DNA of 64,000 nucleotides from a virus, in the IMG/VR virus record IMGVR_UViG_3300028399_000005, positions 1 through 64,000 of that record; one strand, given 5' to 3'. The translations under genes and the position numbers were made by a program. Positions 43,843 to 50,894 of the stretch are shown here, in pieces; position 1 is the stretch's first letter, and the number at the start of each line of letters is the position of its first letter. The notes beneath the pieces were generated by a model, which was not told where the DNA came from, did no database searches, and saw nothing but the letters and a program-made list of their open reading frames with translations.

Positions 43843-44600
43843 CGCTTTTTGGGTTTGCCGACCACTCGGTCTCGCCATAAAAACAGCCCGCTCGTTTCCT
43901 TGCTCCCGAAGTGGTTGAACTCGCTGTCGAAAAACGTCGAGAGACGGGCGTTCTCCCATCCACCGTTGATTCTGGCGAGCTTTTCATAGACGGACGGCAC
44001 GGGGACATCGTGCTCGACAATGTAGGCCCAGACGTCTTTCGCCGTCCACTCGGCGATCGGGAACGCCGTGTCCGTGAACCCGCTCTTTTTCGGTTCTATC
44101 CACGTTCCCGTGCGTCGCTTCGCCTCGGCGATCCGCGCTCGGCGCTTCTGGGACTCTTGGGATCGTAGACCGAGGAAACAGACGTCCCAGCCGTGGCGTT
44201 TCACGGCTTCCGACAAACGGGGGAAAAACGGCGATTTAGCGATGTGTGATTCTCTTGCGGACGGTTTATCGCCCCCAGGCCTTTTCTCGTAACTATGGCG
44301 AGAAAAAGGGGCAATCTGGTCAATTCCTTGCAAGATCTCTTTCTCGATCCAACGGGGGATCAACCATTCGCCGTAGTCCCAGTGGCGAACCCAGACGTCC
44401 CTCTTGTACTGGACGACGAGATGGAGCATCGCCATGGAGTCCTTCCCGCCAGAGACGGCGACATAGGGGTTTTGATAGCTCGCCAAGACTCGGCGAATGA
44501 ACGAGCGGGACGTGGCTACCTTGCGCCGATACTCCGACGTGTTCGTGTGTAGGAGAAAGCCAGCGATGACGGGTTTCGGCATGAATTTGGACGGTTTCAT
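43833..44600 (-). CDS. cysH: CysH-like PAPS reductase-fold protein of type IV-B locus
   Basis: PP-loop ATP-pyrophosphatase fold. SGGKDS (50-55) is the PP-loop; GLRSQESQKRR (144-154) and PIAEWTAKDVWAYI (181-194) are further CysH-family motifs. The C-terminal catalytic ECGLH of true PAPS reductases is absent, so sulfate reduction is unlikely. A cysH-like gene is the known companion of type IV-B CRISPR loci; its role there is unsettled. The ATG overlaps the csf3 stop (ATGA), so it is part of the same operon. 255 residues. Confidence 0.92.
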   Translation of the reverse strand: MKPSKFMPKPVIAGFLLHTNTSEYRRKVATSRSFIRRVLASYQNPYVAVSGGKDSMAMLHLVVQYKRDVWVRHWDYGEWLIPRWIEKEILQGIDQIAPFSRHSYEKRPGGDKPSARESHIAKSPFFPRLSEAVKRHGWDVCFLGLRSQESQKRRARIAEAKRRTGTWIEPKKSGFTDTAFPIAEWTAKDVWAYIVEHDVPVPSVYEKLARINGGWENARLSTFFDSEFNHFGSKETSGLFLWRDRVVGKPKKRYS

Positions 44601-45391
44601 TGCGCAAGACCTATTTTTTGCTTTACTTGGGCGGAGAGCTCGCACTTTGCGCCGACGGGGACGCACGCGTCGATGTTTCGTCTGTCCCAGTACGGCGGTT
44701 TCCAGGCGAGGTAGGCGAAGTCGTCGTATTCGTCGCAGTAGCGCGTCGGGATGGGTCGTAGCGCTTCTTTTGTTTTCGGGTTCCAGAAGCTCGCCTTGTC
44801 GGGGTTTGGCTTGATCTCGACATGGCTGACTTCGCCGAAGCCGTAGGCGGTCTTTTTCCCGAGCCCCGTAACGTGTGCTATGAGCGATAGCAAGGAGTAG
44901 GGCTTCGCCTCGACGAAGACGTCGGCGTATCGGGCGGAAATGTAGGGGATTCTGATCGAGTAGTTCTTGAACGTCCCAGAGCCGAGGCTGATCTTGCTCT
45001 TCTTCCCGCCGATCTTGTGGGCGTCTGGCTCGTGGAAGCGTTTGTAAACATACTCGATGTTCGCCCGCTCCTCGACGTTGATGAGCTTCCCGTCGGCGTC
45101 CTTGAATAGGATGACAGAGGAGTGATAGAAGTACGTTTGGCGGATTGGCATGGGCAACGCTCGGACGCGCTTTCCGAGGGGGTCGTTCGAGGGGAGCATG
45201 TAGTAGTCTTGCCCGAGGGTGAGGCGGAGCAACATGTGCGCCACGAGCCCGTCGAAGTTGATCCACGGGTGCGTGATCATGACGGGCGCTTTCAAGTGGA
45301 ACCGCACGAGGACGTGCGCCCACTCTTCGCCTTTGAGCGTGGCGTAGTACTCCGTCGGCGTGTCCGCGAGCAAGTATTGCCGTAGGAACAT
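44597..45391 (-). CDS. csf3: Csf3 (Cas5-like) type IV CRISPR subunit
   Basis: RAMP-fold protein expected to cap the 5' end of the guide RNA in a type IV complex. 264 residues. The N-terminal region VRFHLKAPVMITHPWINFDGLVAHMLL (two pieces around residue 40) matches the Csf3 pattern of a strand then a hydrophobic helix. The late glycine-rich loop GLGKKTAYGFGEV is the RAMP signature. ATG 45391 is used, with GGGATGACG upstream; longer frames overlap csf2. Confidence 0.85.
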   Translation of the reverse strand: MFLRQYLLADTPTEYYATLKGEEWAHVLVRFHLKAPVMITHPWINFDGLVAHMLLRLTLGQDYYMLPSNDPLGKRVRALPMPIRQTYFYHSSVILFKDADGKLINVEERANIEYVYKRFHEPDAHKIGGKKSKISLGSGTFKNYSIRIPYISARYADVFVEAKPYSLLSLIAHVTGLGKKTAYGFGEVSHVEIKPNPDKASFWNPKTKEALRPIPTRYCDEYDDFAYLAWKPPYWDRRNIDACVPVGAKCELSAQVKQKIGLAQ

Positions 45392-45395
45392 AGCG

Positions 45396-46286
45396 TCATC
45401 CCTTCTTCTTGAACGATGAGAAATCGATTTTCTGGGCATCAATCGCCTGCAAGAGCGCCAAGATGTCGTCTTGATTTTCTTCGACGAATCTTAGATACGT
45501 TTCTTCTTTTCCGAGTGCGCTCAAGGCAGTCTTGTCGTAGTCTGGACGCAACGCGCCGAGCCCGATGCTTGACTTCCCGCCGACGTAGCAATTGTTCTCC
45601 CAGATTCGGAACGCTCTTCGGAAGAACGCTTCTTCGACGGGCGTGGGGTCTTCGAGGACGAAAGCGTGCGTCAGCCTCGTGCCAGGGATCAAGACCTCGT
45701 ATTCGACGAGCATTTGTTGTGCTTGTTCGCCTTCGTCCCGCTCGGCTCTGAGCTCGTCTTTGCGGGTCTGGTAAGTGTCGCTCATGAGCTCGTGGAAACT
45801 GAATTCGGCGCCCCTAACCGTTGAAGGGTCGAACGTGATCCCTTCGAGCTCCTTGCAGATCGGGAAAGCGTTCATGACCTTGAGCTTTCCCGTGAACGCT
45901 TGGTTGAGGAAGGACGAGCCGAAAACACTAATGGGGGGCAAGAGGTATCGGATGGTCTTCCTCGCTTCGAGGTTGAGCGTCCCGCTGTCCTTCGAGGACA
46001 CTTTCTCGAGGTTCCCGCCCGAGTAGAAAAAGTGGTAGAGTCTGGCGGTCTCGAATCGGTGTCTTTGGCCCTCTCTGTAGCCCACGAGGTCGAGGAAGTC
46101 CTTCATGACGAGGCGTCGCAGGCGCCCTCTGATTGCATTTCCGCTGATGTAGGGCACTTCTTGGATCCCCTTGTTCGTGATCATTTCGATTCTTCGGAAC
46201 CCGATCGTGGATCCCGTTTTTTCGTTCCCGCCGTGGTGGACGGGGGAAAGAGCTGTCAATATTCCGCTGATTTTAATTGTCTTCAT
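45396..46286 (-). CDS. csf2: Csf2 (Cas7-like) type IV backbone subunit
   Basis: Forms the helical backbone that coats guide RNA. 296 residues. Begins with SGILTALSPVHHGGNEKTG (7-25) and PYISGNAIRGRLRRLV (45-60), a pattern characteristic of Csf2, and has a C-terminal GGKSSIGLGAL glycine-rich loop. AAAGGAGTTGAG lies upstream of ATG 46286. Lies between the small-subunit genes and csf3, the usual order in type IV loci. Confidence 0.92.
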   Translation of the reverse strand: MKTIKISGILTALSPVHHGGNEKTGSTIGFRRIEMITNKGIQEVPYISGNAIRGRLRRLVMKDFLDLVGYREGQRHRFETARLYHFFYSGGNLEKVSSKDSGTLNLEARKTIRYLLPPISVFGSSFLNQAFTGKLKVMNAFPICKELEGITFDPSTVRGAEFSFHELMSDTYQTRKDELRAERDEGEQAQQMLVEYEVLIPGTRLTHAFVLEDPTPVEEAFFRRAFRIWENNCYVGGKSSIGLGALRPDYDKTALSALGKEETYLRFVEENQDDILALLQAIDAQKIDFSSFKKKG

Positions 46287-46312
46287 TCTTTTTTTCTCAA
46301 CTCCTTTTGTTC

Positions 46313-46648
46313 TTACTTTTCATGGCACGAGCAATAGCAACCGAAGGCTTTGTAGCTCACGTTGCATCGCTCGGTGCATCTTCTGTCCGAGTGATGGCGA
46401 AACTCGAACTTTTTCTTGAGCGTCCACTTGACCTTTCTCGGCGAGTAGCCTACCGAGAAAAGCCCTTCGTGGGTCTTTTCTGTGGCAACGATCTCTTGGA
46501 AAAGCTCGTATTTCTCGAGCTCGCCGACGAGCGAGGAGACAACTTCCCGCAAGCGGTTCGTGATCTCGCTCGCCACGATTTGGGCGAGGAATACAAGATC
46601 GTCCCGTGATTCTTCGCCGTGCATTGTTTCTTCCGTTTCTTCCGTCAT
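46313..46648 (-). CDS. Unknown small protein inside the csf operon, 111 aa
   Basis: Not part of the standard type IV-B gene set as I know it. Acidic helical N-terminal 60 residues, then a basic segment (RKVKWTLKKKFEF) and a C-terminal cluster CTERCNVSYKAFGCYCSCH, enough for a zinc site. The ATG overlaps the stop of the cas11-like gene. It could be an extra complex subunit, a divergent small subunit, or a regulator. Confidence 0.8.
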   Translation of the reverse strand: MTEETEETMHGEESRDDLVFLAQIVASEITNRLREVVSSLVGELEKYELFQEIVATEKTHEGLFSVGYSPRKVKWTLKKKFEFRHHSDRRCTERCNVSYKAFGCYCSCHEK

Positions 46649-47073
46649 TCTTCATCATCCTTTGCTTTTCGTTGCTTTTCCTTCCGCTTCTCGCGTAGCA
46701 ACTGCGAGTATCTTCGAGCGAGCATCACGCAGAGCTGGGACTCCGTGCGGACGGTGTCGAGGAACTCGTCGGCGTATTTCTCCGCCTCGAGGATGAGCTC
46801 TGGCTCATCATGGAGCGCTTGGATGCTCAGCTGGTTGCAGAGCTTGTTCACGAACTTTGCAACGGTCGGCTTGCGGGAAGAGTTCTTGATTCTGTGCTCG
46901 AAAATGTCCGTGGCGATCTTGGACGTGCTCATCTGGTGCCAGTTCACTTGGTAGTAGACCCTTCCGAGAAGGGCGGAGATGAGCTCGTACACTCGCTTTT
47001 TTCTTGGCGAGACCCACGAGAGGTCTTGGCCTGGCAATATTTCTTCGAGGCTAAAAGTAGATTTCTGCGCCAT
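46645..47073 (-). CDS. cas11: Probable Cas11-like small subunit
   Basis: 142 residues, almost entirely helical with a basic C-terminal tail (RRYSQLLREKRKEKQRK), as in small subunits that line the RNA groove of class 1 complexes. The identification rests on size, fold prediction by eye and its place between csf1 and csf2, not on a sequence signature. It overlaps the csf1 3' end by 23 nt. Confidence 0.65.
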   Translation of the reverse strand: MAQKSTFSLEEILPGQDLSWVSPRKKRVYELISALLGRVYYQVNWHQMSTSKIATDIFEHRIKNSSRKPTVAKFVNKLCNQLSIQALHDEPELILEAEKYADEFLDTVRTESQLCVMLARRYSQLLREKRKEKQRKAKDDEE

Positions 47074-47821
47074 AGACTTCGCCTTCTTCTTCTTTCTTTC
47101 GTTTTTTCGATTGCTTCTCGGGCTTCTTAGTATCTTTGCGGAGCGTCTTCATGGTCGTGAGCTTCTTCGGCGTATCCGTGCACTTGACGACGAGCTCCCA
47201 GGCGGGGTTCCCCGCGAACTTCTTCGCCTCGTAGTAGTGCTGTATCGCCCCGACCTCGACGAGCGTCTCGATGATCGAGCTGTTGGTCTCGAGCGTTTCG
47301 AGGCGCTTCTTCCCGAAAAATGGCATGAGCGCGTCGACGAGTCCCGTGATTTTCTCGTAGCTTCGTGGCGTGAACCGTGCGACGTCTTCTTCGAAGATCA
47401 CGACGAATCTGTTGATTGACCCCTCGTTCGACGGCGTGTTGATGGCGAACGGGTTCACGATCCATCCGTGCTTCTTGAAGCTCTTCGTTACGAAGATTGC
47501 GAAGGGCTCGTTTCGAGCGAGCGCTTCGGTGAGGACGTCCCGAAACTCGTTGAACTTGAACGCCTTGAACCTTGCGGGGGAAACAACCCAGTTCGTTTTT
47601 CGGACTGTCGCTTCTTTGAGCGCCCCCGCACAAAAAACGCAGAGCCCGTGGCCCGCTTTCAAGTGCTGGAATCCCGTGAAATTGCCCGAGACTACTCTCT
47701 TGATGTCCACGAGCTCGTCGACGGTCTCCATGCAAATATAGCACCTACCGTGGTGCTTTTCGCCCGAGATTGGCTCGATCATTTTTGCTTGTGCGAGCAG
47801 GCGTGGTATTGTGAGAATCAT
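47051..47821 (-). CDS. csf1: Csf1 (Cas8-like) type IV large subunit
   Basis: 256 residues. N-terminal zinc ribbon CYIC (27-30) and CVFC (61-64) with 30 residues between them is the hallmark of Csf1. A central alpha/beta region follows, and the C-terminus is a basic tail (KKPEKQSKKRKKEEEG). No HD domain, which argues against type IV-C. ATG 47821 is preferred over the adjacent TTG. A P2 palindrome at 47871 and a CTATTATAC box drive the whole operon. Confidence 0.88.
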   Translation of the reverse strand: MILTIPRLLAQAKMIEPISGEKHHGRCYICMETVDELVDIKRVVSGNFTGFQHLKAGHGLCVFCAGALKEATVRKTNWVVSPARFKAFKFNEFRDVLTEALARNEPFAIFVTKSFKKHGWIVNPFAINTPSNEGSINRFVVIFEEDVARFTPRSYEKITGLVDALMPFFGKKRLETLETNSSIIETLVEVGAIQHYYEAKKFAGNPAWELVVKCTDTPKKLTTMKTLRKDTKKPEKQSKKRKKEEEGEVYGAEIYF

Positions 47822-47870
47822 CAAGCAATCGACGATTTATCGAGAATCGCTGTATAATAGCCTTGCTCGC

Positions 47871-47880
47871 CGTTATAACG
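47871..47880 (-). promoter_or_regulatory. P2 palindrome of csf operon
   Basis: Perfect CGTTATAACG followed on the minus strand by GGCTATTATACAG and the csf1 start. Confidence 0.75.
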
Positions 47881-47905
47881 ATACTTTTCTTTCTTTAGGT
47901 GAACT

Positions 47906-47915
47906 TGTTATAACG
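47906..47915 (+). promoter_or_regulatory. P2 palindrome TGTTATAACG
   Basis: 35 nt from the csf1 element, facing the small gene at 47957 with an ATCGTTTAAGAA box. Confidence 0.65.
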
Positions 47916-47956
47916 AGGCGAAAATCGTTTAAGAATCGGGCGGAAAACATACAAAT

Positions 47957-48082
47957 ATGAAGATCGAAAAACTATCAAGATACTTTAGAAAAACAGAAGC
48001 GCGCCAGAGACCCATGAGCGGTTTTCAGAAGCACGTTCGCGCGTTCCGTCGTTTCCGATTTCGTGCGGTCATGTCTTCATAG
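47957..48082 (+). CDS. Basic microprotein, 41 aa, divergent from csf operon
   Basis: Leaderless ATG about 22 nt after a TTTAAG-type TATA box under a P2 element. Strongly basic (about ten Arg plus Lys, with HVRAFRRFRFRAVM near the end) and without cysteine. It could bind RNA or DNA. Shared regulation with csf1 makes it a candidate partner or regulator; no family is known to me. Confidence 0.55.
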   Translation: MKIEKLSRYFRKTEARQRPMSGFQKHVRAFRRFRFRAVMSS

Positions 48083-48100
48083 GCGAAGTAGGCAAAGAAA

Positions 48101-48126
48101 GGAAAAAAGGGCGGAGCAGAGCTCCG
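48101..48126 (-). terminator. Hairpin terminator after 43-aa gene
   Basis: CGGAGC-TCT-GCTCCG stem followed on the minus strand by CCCTTTTTTCC. A covarying relative lies at 48491-48523. Confidence 0.6.
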
Positions 48127-48158
48127 AAAGGCAAAGGCGGAGAGGAAGCGGTAGGCGC

Positions 48159-48290
48159 TCAGAGCTCGAGGTTGTCGAAGAATTCGCTAAATAAGACCGC
48201 TAAGAGCTCATCGTCGAACTCTGACAGCGCCTTCGCTTCGTAAAGCTTTGAAGAATTGTCGTCTTTTGAGAAGTTGTCGTTCTCGCTCAT
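48159..48290 (-). CDS. Acidic microprotein, 43 aa
   Basis: ATG 48290 is preceded by a structured leader and a P1 promoter. Acidic, with phenylalanine and leucine in a C-terminal helix (FDDELLAVLFSEFFDNLEL). Its size, promoter and leader match the two following genes. Family not recognised; a small inhibitor is possible. Confidence 0.7.
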   Translation of the reverse strand: MSENDNFSKDDNSSKLYEAKALSEFDDELLAVLFSEFFDNLEL

Positions 48291-48292
48291 GG

Positions 48293-48347
48293 TACATCCC
48301 TGTCGTCGGGCGGGTCTCCTTCCCCCTTGCGGGGGTAACCCACCAAT
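48293..48347 (-). ncRNA. Structured 5' leader, copy 1
   Basis: From the P1 start site: outer helix GGTGGG with CCCGCC, inner helix CCCCC-GCAA-GGGGG, an AAGGAGA internal loop strand, then CGACGAC and the start codon. Outer-helix bases differ but still pair in the two other copies. Confidence 0.75.
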
Positions 48348-48383
48348 ATAATATAGGAAGGAGAAATATAAAAAGGTTGTGGT
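48345..48383 (-). promoter_or_regulatory. P1 promoter feeding structured leader
   Basis: ACCACAACCTTTTTATATTT then CCTATATTATATTGG. Confidence 0.8.
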
Positions 48384-48490
48384 AAAGGTAATCAATATGT
48401 TTGTATTTTTCTGATAAAAAATAAGAGAAACTTGGCAGGCGGTTTATTACAAAAAAATGACAAAAAATAGCGCGACGGAAGCGGTAGCAA

Positions 48491-48523
48491 AGAAAGAAAA
48501 GAAGGGGCGAAGCAAAGCTCCGC
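48491..48523 (-). terminator. Hairpin terminator after 135-aa gene
   Basis: GCGGAGC-TTT-GCTTCGC stem then CCCCTTCTTTTCTTTC on the minus strand; similar to the element at 48101. Confidence 0.6.
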
Positions 48524-48550
48524 AAAGTTAGGAAGGCAAAGTTGAAGGGC

Positions 48551-48958
48551 TTATAAGTCCAGTTTTCTACCGTATGCTTCGAGGAGCGCCGTAAGCTCCA
48601 AATCTATTAGGCCTCTCTCATTTGAGAGGAAGCCCAATAGATTCAAGGTATGGCGGGCGTCTAAGAAGTCGTCCACCTTCGATCGGAAGGCGATCCGAAG
48701 GAAGGTATAGACGATGTGGTAGGCGAGGTCTCGGGCGGTCATGCCCTTCGTCTCATAGACCGCTTGTGCGAGCTCGAAGGCTCTCACAATGGTCTCGTTC
48801 ATCTCGGCTTCGAACTCTTCTGGATTCATGCGTTGCGATAGCGCAGACGCAATGAAGTCCTGGAAGAGCCCGTCTATTTCGTTCAAAGCGTGCTCGTCTA
48901 TCGGGGCGTCGCCCGATAATGGACGGACACGCTTAGCGTCGAACGTTTCGTCTGCCAT
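48551..48958 (-). CDS. Hypothetical protein, 135 aa
   Basis: Helical, acidic protein; the ATG at 48958 follows a structured leader (copy 2) and a P1 promoter. No family recognised. The longer frame through the promoter is rejected. Confidence 0.75.
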   Translation of the reverse strand: MADETFDAKRVRPLSGDAPIDEHALNEIDGLFQDFIASALSQRMNPEEFEAEMNETIVRAFELAQAVYETKGMTARDLAYHIVYTFLRIAFRSKVDDFLDARHTLNLLGFLSNERGLIDLELTALLEAYGRKLDL

Positions 48959-49016
48959 AGTCCATCTCTCCGTCGTCGGGTGGTGTTCCTTCCCCGCATG
49001 GGGGTGCACCACCAAT
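48959..49016 (-). ncRNA. Structured 5' leader, copy 2
   Basis: Outer helix GGTGGT with ACCACC (perfect), inner CCCC-GGGG helix with a CATGC loop, AAGGAAC internal strand, then CGACGAC before the ATG. Compensating changes relative to copy 1. Confidence 0.75.
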
Positions 49017-49052
49017 ATAATATAGGAAGTGGTAATATATAAACTTTGTGGG
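49014..49052 (-). promoter_or_regulatory. P1 promoter feeding structured leader
   Basis: CCACAAAGTTTATATATTAC then CCTATATTATATTGG. Confidence 0.8.
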
Positions 49053-49336
49053 AAATTGGTAGATAATTGCACTCTAAAAGTGTTGCGAGGAGCAAGAAAA
49101 CGAATCTCGCCTGTCCGCCCGCTGGGGGTGGCGGGTGTTTACGTCAATCAAACGTCTATTCTTTTAGACAAGCGACTGATTGGGGTACTATTTACGCCAA
49201 TTTGAAAAGTTGCTAATTAATAAAGGAATTAATTAACAAAACTTGCAGGGAATTCTGCGTGCGGAAAAATATAATCATTAAAAAACGGCGATCGATCGAA
49301 TCAAGGAAAGAAGAAGGCGAAGAAAGGCGGGGTTTG
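49053..49336. other. Non-coding gap upstream of P1 unit
   Basis: About 280 nt with no supported gene. Contains a G/C inverted segment (CCGCCC near 49116, GGCGGG near 49129) and, at its right end, the C/T-rich end of the minus-strand transcript of the 133-aa gene. Confidence 0.4.
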
Positions 49337-49738
49337 TCAAAGGTTGTTATAAACTATCTCGAGCGCTCTTCGGATTGTGAGTGTCTTCGGTGGGCGCTTG
49401 TAAGGGGCGTAGCCGACGTCCCATACGAGCGTCCCTCGAATGCTAACCCGTGCACTCCCCTCGAAGAGGAGCTCGTCGTCTGGACTGTACGCCTTGACAA
49501 CGATGTCGTGCACGGTAACGCTGTATTCCGTGCCAGGCCATGGTCTGCCCTTGTAGCGCTCGACTTCTACAAGGGCGATCTCGAGCCGTACCGAGCCCTT
49601 GTTCGAGTCCACGAAAAGCGTGAGCTCGTCAAGGGCGTCGTAGTCGTCGCGTAATACGAGGGCTACCCCCTCGAAGCCGTTCCCAGCCACGAAGGAGTAG
49701 CCCTTCAACTTAGAGTTATAGGCTAACTTCATTCTCAT
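49337..49738 (-). CDS. Beta-rich hypothetical protein, 133 aa
   Basis: Beta-strand-rich with hydrophobic/charged alternation (VALVLRDDYDALDELTLFVD, then VTVHDIVVKAYSPDDELLFEG). ATG 49738 has GGTGATACT upstream and follows structured leader copy 3. The C/T-rich tract with CCCCGCC after the stop is a likely terminator. Family not recognised. Confidence 0.75.
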   Translation of the reverse strand: MRMKLAYNSKLKGYSFVAGNGFEGVALVLRDDYDALDELTLFVDSNKGSVRLEIALVEVERYKGRPWPGTEYSVTVHDIVVKAYSPDDELLFEGSARVSIRGTLVWDVGYAPYKRPPKTLTIRRALEIVYNNL

Positions 49739-49740
49739 AG

Positions 49741-49793
49741 TATCACCGTCGCCGAGCGAGTCTCCTTCCCCCATAAGGGGGTAACCCGCTAAT
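49741..49793 (-). ncRNA. Structured 5' leader, copy 3
   Basis: Outer helix AGCGGG with CTCGCT (one G-T pair), inner CCCCC-TTAT-GGGGG, the same AAGGAGA strand, then CGGCGAC. Covaries with copies 1 and 2. Confidence 0.75.
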
Positions 49794-49829
49794 ATAATAT
49801 ACGCAACGGTAATATATAAGTTTTGTGGG
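49791..49829 (-). promoter_or_regulatory. P1 promoter feeding structured leader
   Basis: CCACAAAACTTATATATTAC then a CGTATATTATATTAG block. Confidence 0.8.
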
Positions 49830-49894
49830 AATTTGGTTAGAAGATGCGTAAAAAATATGAAAAAAATGTGCAAAAATATGAAGCATAAATCATG

Positions 49895-50251
49895 CTAAGA
49901 ATGATGACGAACGCCTTGTTCGCGAAGGTCGTCGATGACCTCGGCAAGCATCTCTTGAGCCTCGTCGATGGTCGCAAGCATCCCTTCGAGGACGGCGAAC
50001 TCGTCGAGCTCGGGGTTCCCAGAAAAGACGCGAACCCAAGGAACGACGGGCATCATGACGAAATCGTCGTAGCGCAGAACTGCGATGACTTTCTCAGTCG
50101 TCTTGTCCTTGACCGTAGCGGTCTTCGCAGTGCGTTCGTACTCTATAATTACCCTGTCAAATTCCTCAACAGCATCGAGCGCTTGGTATATCCTATCTAT
50201 AACGACATTGCTAATGTCGAACGACGATTCTATATAGATCTGTTTCATCAT
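49895..50251 (-). CDS. Hypothetical protein, 118 aa
   Basis: Acidic alpha/beta protein ending in a helix. ATG 50251 (or 50248) follows a weak P1-like element. Divergent from the P1 gene at 50355. Family not recognised. Confidence 0.75.
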   Translation of the reverse strand: MMKQIYIESSFDISNVVIDRIYQALDAVEEFDRVIIEYERTAKTATVKDKTTEKVIAVLRYDDFVMMPVVPWVRVFSGNPELDEFAVLEGMLATIDEAQEMLAEVIDDLREQGVRHHS

Positions 50252-50289
50252 GACTAATAATACCAGCCCAGAATACAAAAACTTTGTGG
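50249..50289 (-). promoter_or_regulatory. P1-like promoter (weak)
   Basis: CCACAAAGTTTTTGTATTC then a GGTATTATTAGTCATG block. Confidence 0.5.
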
Positions 50290-50314
50290 AATTTAAAACC
50301 AGCTATAAGAGAAC

Positions 50315-50357
50315 ACCACAAAATCTAAATATTTCAACTTCGCATAGTATATTGATG
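50315..50357 (+). promoter_or_regulatory. P1 promoter, leaderless
   Basis: CCACAAAATCTAAATATTTC then GCATAGTATATTGATG. Confidence 0.7.
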
Positions 50358-50873
50358 AAGACCAGATTACTATCCAAGGGCGGATGGCGTATCCACGTCG
50401 TCGCCATGAAAATACTTGAAGAATTCATGCCACGCACGATCCCTTGCCCCGCGTGCGGACAAGGGGAAGCAACGCTCGACCCAGACTTCTCGGGCGAACG
50501 CCCTACCGTAGCGTACGCCCACGAGGGCCACAAGACCACAACTGACGTTTTCGACGACGGTCTCAAACAAAAATTCGAGACCGCCCGCGAGCTGTTCCGC
50601 GAGCTACGGCTCGCCTCGCTGGCGGACGTGTTCGAGCTCACCGAAAAACAAACCCGAGCACTCGAAAAACTCGTCAAAGAAGAGTTTCTCCGACATGTAG
50701 CCGACGGGGGCTTTCGAGGGTTCTCCGAGAGGAACGGCCCGATCGACCGCCACTATCTCAGAGCGTTGCGCAAGAAAGGGCTCTTGCGCCACGAAAACGG
50801 TAAATACTTGACTAAGGACTGGGTCGCCACGTACGTGGTCGTCTTCGGAGTGGAATCCCCGATCGGGCTCTGA
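50355..50873 (+). CDS. Zinc-binding protein, 172 aa
   Basis: CPACGQ (about 31) and a later HEGH make a possible C2H2-type zinc site; the C-terminal half is helical and may include a winged helix (ERNGPIDRHYLRALRKKGLL). P1-driven, the last gene before inverted repeat B. Family not recognised. Confidence 0.75.
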   Translation: MKTRLLSKGGWRIHVVAMKILEEFMPRTIPCPACGQGEATLDPDFSGERPTVAYAHEGHKTTTDVFDDGLKQKFETARELFRELRLASLADVFELTEKQTRALEKLVKEEFLRHVADGGFRGFSERNGPIDRHYLRALRKKGLLRHENGKYLTKDWVATYVVVFGVESPIGL

Positions 50874-50894
50874 CGCGTCGACAGGCGGTGTACT

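Noticed and set aside
44601-45323. N-terminal extension of the CysH-like frame
   Set aside because: Runs antiphase through csf3; the ATG at 44600 overlapping the csf3 stop is the operon-type start.
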